A stretch of 38,965 bases of DNA from Rugosibacter sp. (GTDB lineage Bacteria > Pseudomonadota > Gammaproteobacteria > Burkholderiales > Rhodocyclaceae), in assembly GCA_030645365.1 (NCBI GenBank), contig JAUSMB010000045.1:1-38965 (forward strand), written 5' to 3'. The position numbers and the translations under genes are program-made. Under the pieces are notes generated by a model, which was given only the letters and a program-made list of their open reading frames with translations, was not told where the DNA came from and made no database searches. Of this stretch, positions 31,455-38,965 are shown piece after piece. The stretch's first letter is position 1, and each line of letters opens with the position of its first letter.

Positions 31455-32843
31455 ATGAAAATCAAAACCCTCGCCCTCGCCATTAGCGCCCTATCGGCCG
31501 GTGCCGCCAACGCTGCATATGTTGACAACGCCACCAACGTCTATCTGACCGGCGCTTCGGCCATCCGCAACAACGTTGCTGCCTCGATCAAGAAGCAATG
31601 CACCGCCGCTGGCGGTTCGCTGACCGTGTTCAAGAACGGTTCGTCGACGTCCTCACTGGCCAACCAGATGGCCTACGTTTGCTCGACTGGCCTGGCCGGC
31701 ACGTCGATCACGACGGTCTACCACACGGTGACCGGCGGCTCGCTGAACTCCATCCTCGGTATGTCGAACGACGTCGCCAAGCAGCAGATTCCGGTCAATA
31801 TCGCTAGCGGCACCTGTGCTGCAGCGGTCGCCGGTACTGGCGCCCTTCTCGGTTACAGCGTTCGCGCCAACTGTGCCAACGAAGCCGTGGCTTCGCCATC
31901 CGACGGCGGCTGGTCCGACGTTGAGTACGCGCCGGTTCGCGAACAGGTCGACATCCTGACCGCTGGCACCGATGGCTTCACGATCGACGACGTGGCCCAG
32001 ACCGCGACCAACGTCGCCCAGGCCTTTGGCGTTGGTGTCAGCGAGAAGATGTACAAGGATCTGCAAGCCGCACAAGGCATTGCCTGTACCGCCGGCGACC
32101 CGGCCCCGGCCTGCCAGCCTTCGCTGAACAAGGCCGACATCGTCTCCCTGATTAACAGCAACACCTTCGCGCCGCACAAGAACGGTGCCCAGGCGCTCGG
32201 CCTGACCTCCGGCGCTACGGTCGAGTACGCGCGTCGCGTGACGACCTCGGGCACTCAGAGCTCGGCCCAGGTACTGTTCCTCGGCAAGGGCTGCCTGGCC
32301 GGAGTCAATGGTGGCGAGCTTCCGGTCATCGGTGACGATGTGCTTGTCGGCACGACCAACACCTACAACGGCGGCCTGTTCAAGGTCTCGGCCAACTCGG
32401 GTACGGGCGACGTCATCACCAAGCTGACGAATGCTGGCGCAACAAACTACGCTTTCGGCTGGGTTTCGGCCGAGAACCGCGCGCCGACCACCACCACCGG
32501 TTGGAAGTTCATCAAGCTGAACGGTGTGGCGATCTCCGACGGTACCTCTACCGGCCTCAACAAGCAGAATGCGATCGACGGCAAGTATGATTCCTTCGTC
32601 GAAGCGGTTAGCTACAAGGGCCCGTCTGCCAAGACCGACACCAATGAGGGCACGGTGATCGACGCAATCTCCAACGGCATGGCGACGATCATTGCCGACG
32701 GTGGCGCCGAGACGGTCGGCATGTTCATCCTGCCGGAAAACGCAGGTGGCTACACCCATGACGTGACACCGACTGAAGTGTCGAACTTCCAGCGTGGTGG
32801 TTCGTCGCCGAACTCCTGCGCACCGGTGGTTCGCAATCAGTAA
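31455..32843 (+). CDS. Secreted cysteine-containing protein of unknown function
   Basis: This 462-residue protein has an AAGGA ribosome site and a signal peptide (1-20, LALAISALSAGAANA before AYVDN). The mature part begins NVYLTGASAIRNNVAASIKKQC, which faintly resembles the first strand and helix of periplasmic substrate-binding proteins of the PstS type. GGWSDVEYAPVREQ later could be a ligand-loop. Eight cysteines are spread along the chain, which would allow four disulfides. There is no PEP-CTERM signal, ending instead SCAPVVRNQ. It lies 36 bp after the PEP-CTERM gene with the same codon bias, so the two are probably cotranscribed. I do not recognise a named family with confidence. Confidence 0.8.
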   Translation: MKIKTLALAISALSAGAANAAYVDNATNVYLTGASAIRNNVAASIKKQCTAAGGSLTVFKNGSSTSSLANQMAYVCSTGLAGTSITTVYHTVTGGSLNSILGMSNDVAKQQIPVNIASGTCAAAVAGTGALLGYSVRANCANEAVASPSDGGWSDVEYAPVREQVDILTAGTDGFTIDDVAQTATNVAQAFGVGVSEKMYKDLQAAQGIACTAGDPAPACQPSLNKADIVSLINSNTFAPHKNGAQALGLTSGATVEYARRVTTSGTQSSAQVLFLGKGCLAGVNGGELPVIGDDVLVGTTNTYNGGLFKVSANSGTGDVITKLTNAGATNYAFGWVSAENRAPTTTTGWKFIKLNGVAISDGTSTGLNKQNAIDGKYDSFVEAVSYKGPSAKTDTNEGTVIDAISNGMATIIADGGAETVGMFILPENAGGYTHDVTPTEVSNFQRGGSSPNSCAPVVRNQ

Positions 32844-32915
32844 TCGCAGTTGTTAGAGGTACGTTTCAGCGGTACGTGAAGGGCCGTTGTTGAGCGCCTT
32901 TCCGACGTAGTACCC

Positions 32916-32957
32916 GCAGCAGCCTCATCTCGCAAGGGGTAGAGGCTGTTGCGTTTT
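32916..32957 (+). terminator. Intrinsic terminator after the secreted-protein pair
   Basis: GCAGCAGCCTC at 32916-32926 pairs with GAGGCTGTTGC at 32942-32952 with one G.T pair, followed by GTTTTC. It ends the two-gene unit and separates it from the TpsB gene. Confidence 0.78.
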
Positions 32958-33020
32958 CTCGTTTACCTGTTTCTTTATCTGTTTCATTTGATGCGTAATA
33001 CGGCTGCCACGTAGGCCGTC

Positions 33021-33092
33021 CAGAATACCAATATGAATTTCCGCATGAATACTCGTATGAATACCCGCATGAATCCCCGTATAAATACCCAC
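33021..33092 (+). repeat. 12-bp tandem repeat at the TpsB start
   Basis: Five clear units of ATGAATACCCGC type begin at 33033, 33045, 33057, 33069 and 33081, with a degenerate sixth at 33021. They encode (MN-x-R) units and offer four consecutive in-frame ATG codons. Unit loss or gain keeps the reading frame. Confidence 0.85.
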
Positions 33093-34715
33093 CTGACCAA
33101 ATTCCGCCGCCGCCTGAACTTTCTCGCCGCAGGCACACTGCTGATCGCGAGCCTTTTTTTCGGGCCGGTGTCGGCGATGGCACAGGAGGCGGCCGCACAG
33201 CCAGCGGCGGAGCAACGCTTCGATGTCTTCGAGTACCTCATCGAAGGCAATACGGTGCTGGCCGTCACGGCCATCGAGCGCGCCGTCTATCCCTTTCTCG
33301 GCCCGCAGCGCAGCCTGCGCGACGTTGAGCTTGCCCGTGCCGCGCTGGAAAAAGCGTATCAGGAGCAAGGCTATTTGACCGTGAGCGTCGAGCTGCCCGA
33401 ACAGCGGGTGAATACGGGTGAAGTCAAGCTGCGTGTGGTTGAAGGCAGTGTGGAAAAACTGCGCGTCACCGGTGCGCAATACCATCTGCCTAGCAAAATC
33501 CGCGCAGGCGCGCCCAGTCTTGCCGCTGGCAGCGTGCCGCAGTTTACCGAAGTGCAGCAGGAGCTCGCCGCCCTTGGCCGCCAGCCGGACCGTCGGCTAA
33601 CGCCGCTGCTGCGGCCAGGCAAGACACCGGGCAAGCTGGAAGTGGAGCTGCAAGTGGACGACCAGTTGCCGCTGCATGCCTCGGTGGAAGCGAATAACAA
33701 GCAAAGCCCCAATACGGTGGAAGGCCGCATTGAATCTTCACTGCGCTATGACAATCTGTTTCAGCGCGGGCATTCACTGGGTTTGAACTGGATTGTGGCG
33801 CCAAGCAATACCAAGCATGCCAATATTTTGACGGCAAATTATGGCGTGCCTTTTGATTCGGGCGATTATGCCTATGCGTTTATTACCCAATCGGATAGCG
33901 ATGTGCCTTCCGGTATTGGCGGTGGCACGGTGGTCAAGGGTACCTCGCTGGGCATGCGCTATCGGTTTGATTTGCCTAATCGCGGCGGCGCTCTCAGTCA
34001 CGGCTTCAGCTTCGGTGTGGATCACAAGGATAACAAGGACGACCTGACGCAAAGCGGCCTGGTGGTGCCGCGTTCGCTGAAATACTGGTCATTCGCGGCG
34101 CGTTATGACCAGGCACGTTTTGATACGGGCGATGGCGTGACAACCGCCTTTGATGCCAATCTGACGCTGGGCATTCGTGGATTGGCCGCGCGCACGGTGG
34201 ATTGTGATGGTGTGTCAAGCGATCAGTTTGCCTGCAAACGGTTTAATGCCAAACCCAACTTCATGGTCTGGCGCGTCGGCCTGGATCATCGCCGTCCAGT
34301 GGGGGGCGACTGGAAGCTGCGCGCACGCACCGAGGCGCAGTTTGCCAACGGGCCGCTGGTCTCGCAAGAGCAGTACGGCACGGGGGGTGGCGATTCGGTG
34401 CGCGGTTATAAGGAATACGAGCAGTTTGGCGATCGTGGTGCTTTGCTGAGTCTGGAACTGGGTAGCCCGTTGCTTGGGCAATGGGGCGGCGTGGGCATTA
34501 CGGCGCTCGGCTTTATCGAGCGCAGCCAGGTTTGGCTGATGGACGCCTTGCCGGGTGAGGATAACAGCGTGCCGCTGGGCAGTTATGGCTTGGGCCTGCG
34601 CGCCGAGAGCAAGCGTTTTAGCAGCCGGCTTGAGTTTGGTGTGCCGGTGTTTGCAACCAGTAAAACGCAACGGCATGACGGACGCTTGCATATGTCGGTC
34701 AAGGTTCAGTTTTAA
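33033..34715 (+). CDS. Two-partner secretion transporter TpsB (ShlB/FhaC/HecB family)
   Basis: The 560-residue outer-membrane protein exports its TpsA partner, encoded downstream. After a basic repeat-containing start, a signal peptide (about 28-51, FLAAGTLLIASLFFGPVSAMAQ) is followed by POTRA domains (about 62-215, FDVFEYLIEGNTVL, YLTVSVELPEQRVNTGEVKLRVVEG). A 16-strand barrel follows (about 225-560), with the conserved VRGY motif in the channel loop (GGDSVRGYKEYEQFGDRGALLSLEL) and a terminal strand ending in phenylalanine (LHMSVKVQF). Four in-frame ATG codons (33033, 33045, 33057, 33069) come before the signal peptide, none with a clear ribosome site. The exact start is therefore uncertain. 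The tpsA start follows 38 bp after the stop. Confidence 0.92.
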   Translation: MNFRMNTRMNTRMNPRINTHLTKFRRRLNFLAAGTLLIASLFFGPVSAMAQEAAAQPAAEQRFDVFEYLIEGNTVLAVTAIERAVYPFLGPQRSLRDVELARAALEKAYQEQGYLTVSVELPEQRVNTGEVKLRVVEGSVEKLRVTGAQYHLPSKIRAGAPSLAAGSVPQFTEVQQELAALGRQPDRRLTPLLRPGKTPGKLEVELQVDDQLPLHASVEANNKQSPNTVEGRIESSLRYDNLFQRGHSLGLNWIVAPSNTKHANILTANYGVPFDSGDYAYAFITQSDSDVPSGIGGGTVVKGTSLGMRYRFDLPNRGGALSHGFSFGVDHKDNKDDLTQSGLVVPRSLKYWSFAARYDQARFDTGDGVTTAFDANLTLGIRGLAARTVDCDGVSSDQFACKRFNAKPNFMVWRVGLDHRRPVGGDWKLRARTEAQFANGPLVSQEQYGTGGGDSVRGYKEYEQFGDRGALLSLELGSPLLGQWGGVGITALGFIERSQVWLMDALPGEDNSVPLGSYGLGLRAESKRFSSRLEFGVPVFATSKTQRHDGRLHMSVKVQF

Positions 34716-34753
34716 AGCACCCTGGATGCACTTGAAAAAAGATTGGAATTGAT

Positions 34754-37700
34754 ATGAACAAGGGAATCTTCAGGTTGGTTTTTGATGCGCAGCGGGGCAT
34801 GCGCGTGCCAGCAGCAGAGTGCACGCGCGGGCATGGCAAGCAGCCGTCGGAAAAAACGTTGCAGAGCGGTAATAGCCATAACAGCCGCAATCGCAGCCGC
34901 CATACCAACTGTTTAGCGTTGGCTGTGGCTTCCACCGTTTTGTCAGTCACATGGCTATCGCCAGCGGCTTATGCCGCACGGCCGCTGCCGTCTTCCGCCA
35001 CGCTGACGCCGCAATTCAATCTGCCGCAGGCCGCAGCCACTTTCAATCAACTGGGCCGCGCCACGCAGGGGATTGATGCGGCTAACGCGCAACGCCTGGT
35101 GATTAATCAGCAAGATCAGCGGGTAATCCTGAATTGGTCAAGCTTTGACATCGGCGCGGGTTACGGCGTCAAATTCAACCAGCCCACCGGCGGCTCGGCG
35201 CTGAACCGCATCGGCAGCAGCTCGCCCAGCGTGATCCTGGGTTCGCTGGAAGCCAATGCCGAAGTCATTCTGTATAACGCCAACGGCATGCTGTTTGGCA
35301 AGGGCGCCACGGTGAATACCGGCAATTTCATTGCCACCACGCTGAACATTGCCGATGACCAGTTTACAAAAGGCTTTCGCAACATCACCACGTATAGCCC
35401 GGCTTTTGCGGCGGATGACGCCGCAATCGAAGGTTTCGTGCGCGTCGAGGGCGGTGCCAGCATCAATGCTGCACCTGGCGGCGACATTCTGATTTTTGCG
35501 CCACGCGTGCTCAATGAAGGCCAACTTGCAGCGCCGGGCGGGCAGGTGGCGCTGGCCGCCGGACAAAAGGTTTATCTTGCCGCCTCGATCAATCCTTCCG
35601 AGCGCGGTTTGCTGGTTGAGGTTGATCCATTCGCCGCGACAGTGACGGGCGGCGACAAGGATTACAACACGGTTGAAAATGCCGCTCGCGGCACAACGGC
35701 GACGCTGGTTGATGGCCAATTGGTGCAGCGGATCAATGAGATCGTTACCGAGCGTGGCAGCATCAGCATGGTGGGTTTGTCGGTCAAGCAAATGGGCATC
35801 GCACGGGCGACCACGGCAGTGAAGGGGCAGAACGGGGCGATTTACCTCTTGGCGCATGGCCAGACGGTGAGCGCCAGCCATACCGATGGCATAACGGGCC
35901 ACACCATGGCGGTAGCCAACGAGCTAGGCGAACTCACTGTTGGCCCCGAGAGCGTGACCCGGGTCGACCCGGAGGCCAGCAGCACAACCCAGTTGGATGC
36001 CGAGCCTTTTTACAATTCCATCGTGCGTCTTGAAGGCCGGCAAGTTCATCTGCAAGGCAATGCGCAAATTATTGCACCCGGCGCGGGTGGTTTGACACCG
36101 GCGACTGATGCGAAATATCAGGAAACGAAGCGTGGCGTGAGCATTCTGGCCAGTGCGAATCCACTTACCTCAGGAGCGTTCGGGGTGGCCAATTCGACCG
36201 CTGCGGATGATAGTCGCATTGTCATCGACCCCGGTGTGTTGATTGATGTGTCGGGTGCCGATGTCGATTTACCGATGAGCCGCAATGTGTTGACCGGCAG
36301 ATTGTTTTCCATCCAGTTGGCCAATATGCCCTTGCAGCGCACAGGGGTGCTGTATCGCGAGGAAATTTCTTTCGACTTGCGCCGGGGCGCCAAGGTGGCC
36401 GATGTCACTGATTTTTATAGCCAGATCGGTCGTACTGCGACAGAAAAGCTGACGGGCGGTGGCAGCATCGCGATTAAAGCTGATGGTGCGGTGGTGGTTG
36501 GCCAGGGTTCCAGACTGGATGTTTCGGGCGGCAGCCTGCGCTATGCCGGTGGCGAGCTCAAAACCACGCAATTGCGCAAGGGTAATCAGGTGGTGGATAT
36601 CAGCGACGCGCGGCCTGACGTGGTTTACGATGAAGTCATGACCTCGACACGCGGCCGGTATGAAACCGCCTATGTCGAAGGCAAGAATGCCGGTGAGCTG
36701 ACCGTGGCCGGGCGGCAGGTAGTGCTGGATGGCACATTGCTTGGTGGTGTGCAGGCCGGGCGCTATCAGCGCGGCGGGGCGGCGGGGGCACGGCCGTTGG
36801 CAGGCCGCTTGCAGGTGGGCATTGTCGCGGGTCCGGCCACTGTGCCTGATTATTACGTGAATAATCTGGTGCTGGCGCAAACCGGCGCAGCCGCGCTGAC
36901 GGCGGATTTTTTTGCTAACCCGTTCAATGCCGTGATTCCTGCTGCCCGCGTGGACAGCACAACCATTTCTGCACAAGCATTGATGGATGGCGGGTTTGGC
37001 AGGGTTAATCTGTTGGCCAATGATGTACTGCGCATCGACTCGGACACCGCCTTAAAACTCGGCGCTGGCGGTACGCTGACCGCCACGGCCAGTCGCATTG
37101 AAATCGACGGTGCGGTAAGCGCGCCTTCGGGATCGATCACACTGAATGCGCAGCCCACGATCATTACCGGGGACACCCCTGCACCGGGTGTTTCAGTGGT
37201 GTTTTCATCAAGTGCCGGTTTGAGCACTGCAGGTGAGTGGACCAATGATAGTCAAGGCACTGTGCGCAATGGTGTGGTGGGCGACATTAACACCCCGGTA
37301 GCGACTGGCGGTGGTTCAATCAAAATCGCGGCTTACGACTCAGTTCTGTTACCTGCTGGCACTGCACTCGATGTATCGGCGGGGGCCTGGCGCAATACGG
37401 CGGGCAAGTTGAGCTACGGCAAGGCGGGTGCGATTGATCTTGCGGCGAACGTGGCCACCAAAAATCCGCCGGGAACTGAGTCAGGTGTCGTGCAGTTGGA
37501 TGGCATGGTCAGCGGCTACGGGTTTTCCGGCGGCGGCAGCTTGACGTTGTCGACGCTTGGCATCACGGTTTCCGATACAGCGGCCACCGGGCTTTGGTTA
37601 AAGCCGGCATTTTTTTCAGACTATGGTTTTGAGTCAATCAATCTCAAGTCCATCACGGATTTGACGATTGCTGATAACACCAACATCAGCGCACGCCTGC

Positions 37701-38965
37701 GCAACCGGGCGTTGAATATGGATGCCGTTGCGCAGGCCAGTGGCCAGCCGATCAACGCCATCACGCATATTGCCGATGTGACTGAAGTGGACGCTGTGGC
37801 GCGCCGGGCGGTTAATCTGAGTTTTGCGGCAACGCGTTTGCCTGCGGCTCAGACAGGTATTGAAGGTGCCAGCCTGGTGGTTGGCCGGGGCGCTACCGTG
37901 GCGACAGAAGCAGGCGGGGCGTTGAGTTTTAGCGCAGGCAAGAATCTCACCATGGCTGGTACGCTGCAAGCCCTCGGTGGCAAAATATCACTGACGGTAG
38001 AAGGTCAGCGCGGTGGTAGTAATTCGGATAGCGCAGACAAAATTGGTTTCCTGCCCACGCAGGCGCTGTGGCTGACGGATACCGCAAAAATTCTGGCCGG
38101 TGGCGCGGTTGAATACGCCTACAACCTCACGGGCTTGCGCACGGGCACGGTGTATGGCGGCGGCGCGGTGACGCTGAATGCCAGGCGCGGTTATCTGGTC
38201 GCCGAGGCAGGTTCGCTGATTGATATTGGCGGCTATGAAACAACATTCGATCTCTATGGCGGCAGGACGCGTGCGCTGATCTCGCGTGATGCAGGCAGTC
38301 TTGCGTTAAGTTCGCCTGAGGGCATCTTCGTTGATTCAACCATCCGCGCAGCGGCGCCCGGCCCGCGTGCGCTGGGGGGCACCCTGGCGCTGTCGATCAG
38401 CCGCCAGGGGCAGGGTAATTTTACGGAAGGTGCTGCTTACCCCACAGACGAGCGCAAAGTGGTGATTCAACAGGCGGGGGCTGTTCTGCCCGCAGGGCTG
38501 AATCGGGGGGATAACCTCAATGCCGCCGTCGGCAATGGCATCGCGGCGGTATCGGCGCAGGCCATTGAATCAGCCGGGTTTGCGGCGGTGAGCTTGCGCG
38601 CGGACGACCGCATCGAGTTTGCGCAAAATGTCACATTCTCTGCAGCGCGTTCATTGGAACTTAATACCCGCGTCATTGCTGGCCAGGGCAATGCGGCCGT
38701 ATCGCTCACAGCGCCTTACGTTGCACTGGGGGATAAGGACATCGTGCCGGTGACTGGCATGGCAGTACCAACCGGAAGCAGTGGCGCGTCAAACCTGACA
38801 GTGACTGCCGACCTGATAGACCTGGTGGGGACGCTGGGCTTGCAGGGATTCTCCAACACCAGCCTGAATGCGACGCGCAATGGGCGGCAGGATGGCGAAA
38901 TTCGTCTGCGCGGCCGTATCCCCCTCAGCGGCACGGCGCTGACTGGCTCGCTGCTGTTTTCCGGT
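34754..38965 (+). CDS. Two-partner secretion exoprotein TpsA, filamentous haemagglutinin-like (partial at 3')
   Basis: The frame is open from ATG 34754 to the right edge (1404 codons seen). The N-terminus MNKGIFRLVFDAQRGMRVPA, then AECTRGHGK, is an extended signal peptide region typical of very large exported proteins. A hydrophobic segment (about 53-68) ends near AYAARP. The TPS secretion domain (about 80-340) shows VKFNQPTGGSALNRIG (139-154) and YNANGMLFGKGATVNTGNFIATT (174-196), equivalents of the family's FNQP and NPNG motifs. The rest is repetitive beta-helix-like sequence with recurring VDGxLxxGG- and LDVSGG-type turns. It would be exported by the Sec pathway and by the upstream TpsB. 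It may act in adhesion or contact, but the C-terminus that would decide is outside the window. Confidence 0.9.
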   Translation, partial: MNKGIFRLVFDAQRGMRVPAAECTRGHGKQPSEKTLQSGNSHNSRNRSRHTNCLALAVASTVLSVTWLSPAAYAARPLPSSATLTPQFNLPQAAATFNQLGRATQGIDAANAQRLVINQQDQRVILNWSSFDIGAGYGVKFNQPTGGSALNRIGSSSPSVILGSLEANAEVILYNANGMLFGKGATVNTGNFIATTLNIADDQFTKGFRNITTYSPAFAADDAAIEGFVRVEGGASINAAPGGDILIFAPRVLNEGQLAAPGGQVALAAGQKVYLAASINPSERGLLVEVDPFAATVTGGDKDYNTVENAARGTTATLVDGQLVQRINEIVTERGSISMVGLSVKQMGIARATTAVKGQNGAIYLLAHGQTVSASHTDGITGHTMAVANELGELTVGPESVTRVDPEASSTTQLDAEPFYNSIVRLEGRQVHLQGNAQIIAPGAGGLTPATDAKYQETKRGVSILASANPLTSGAFGVANSTAADDSRIVIDPGVLIDVSGADVDLPMSRNVLTGRLFSIQLANMPLQRTGVLYREEISFDLRRGAKVADVTDFYSQIGRTATEKLTGGGSIAIKADGAVVVGQGSRLDVSGGSLRYAGGELKTTQLRKGNQVVDISDARPDVVYDEVMTSTRGRYETAYVEGKNAGELTVAGRQVVLDGTLLGGVQAGRYQRGGAAGARPLAGRLQVGIVAGPATVPDYYVNNLVLAQTGAAALTADFFANPFNAVIPAARVDSTTISAQALMDGGFGRVNLLANDVLRIDSDTALKLGAGGTLTATASRIEIDGAVSAPSGSITLNAQPTIITGDTPAPGVSVVFSSSAGLSTAGEWTNDSQGTVRNGVVGDINTPVATGGGSIKIAAYDSVLLPAGTALDVSAGAWRNTAGKLSYGKAGAIDLAANVATKNPPGTESGVVQLDGMVSGYGFSGGGSLTLSTLGITVSDTAATGLWLKPAFFSDYGFESINLKSITDLTIADNTNISARLRNRALNMDAVAQASGQPINAITHIADVTEVDAVARRAVNLSFAATRLPAAQTGIEGASLVVGRGATVATEAGGALSFSAGKNLTMAGTLQALGGKISLTVEGQRGGSNSDSADKIGFLPTQALWLTDTAKILAGGAVEYAYNLTGLRTGTVYGGGAVTLNARRGYLVAEAGSLIDIGGYETTFDLYGGRTRALISRDAGSLALSSPEGIFVDSTIRAAAPGPRALGGTLALSISRQGQGNFTEGAAYPTDERKVVIQQAGAVLPAGLNRGDNLNAAVGNGIAAVSAQAIESAGFAAVSLRADDRIEFAQNVTFSAARSLELNTRVIAGQGNAAVSLTAPYVALGDKDIVPVTGMAVPTGSSGASNLTVTADLIDLVGTLGLQGFSNTSLNATRNGRQDGEIRLRGRIPLSGTALTGSLLFSG

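Noticed and set aside
31653-32759. Long minus-strand open frame (368 codons) opposite the secreted 462-residue protein
   Set aside because: The plus strand has signal peptide, ribosome site and terminator; the antisense frame has none of these.

Overview
The window looks like a chromosomal segment of a betaproteobacterium. The order thrS-infC-rpmI-rplT-pheS-pheT-ihfA-merR-tRNA-Pro is typical of that class. An EpsA-type regulator, a PEP-CTERM protein and a PilN/PilO/PilP-style type II secretion cluster point to the Nitrosomonadales/Gallionellales/Rhodocyclales side of it. The genus cannot be fixed from sequence alone.

Layout. (1) 1-1950 is accessory DNA: the 3' end of an MmeI-like restriction-modification gene, a HigBA-like toxin-antitoxin pair flanked by two copies of a 27-bp repeat, and a second antitoxin whose toxin survives only as a 16-codon stub. 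(2) 1954-4449 is a large FtsX/YbbP-type permease without an adjacent ATPase. (3) 4450-12311 is the conserved translation block. It has two hairpins ahead of thrS, a non-canonical ATC start for infC, a strong terminator after rplT, then pheST, ihfA, a MerR regulator and tRNA-Pro(GGG). (4) 12312-12965 is a spacer with a short, apparently truncated ribbon-helix-helix-like gene. (5) 12966-14305 holds an orphan phoB and a convergent lytic transglycosylase. (6) 14599-24797 is an 11-gene type II secretion/pseudopilus operon: gspG, gspF, gspE, PilM/GspL-, PilN-, PilO- and PilP-like genes, a lipoprotein secretin and three further pseudopilins. A secreted ankyrin-repeat protein follows. (7) 25026-27687 encodes EpsA and a secreted choice-of-anchor-I-like beta-propeller protein. 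(8) 27831-30026 (minus strand) holds a Fic protein with a degenerate active site under a palindromic operator, then a decayed toxin-antitoxin locus. (9) 30591-38965 encodes surface proteins: a PEP-CTERM protein, a cysteine-rich secreted protein of unknown function, and a two-partner secretion pair (TpsB and a giant TpsA that runs off the window).

How it may work together. The most coherent new reading is a phosphate-linked secretion module. Sequences resembling Pho boxes, each followed after exactly 10 bp by the same TAGACT hexamer, lie upstream of both phoB and gspG. PhoB may therefore control itself and the secretion operon, as PhoB controls the Hxc system of Pseudomonas. This is an inference from sequence. 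A second oddity is a dispersed repeat with core CAGCGCCGACTTTTT. Four intergenic copies all point toward the gene that follows, three of them toxin-antitoxin genes or remnants, and a 22/23 match lies inside the permease gene.
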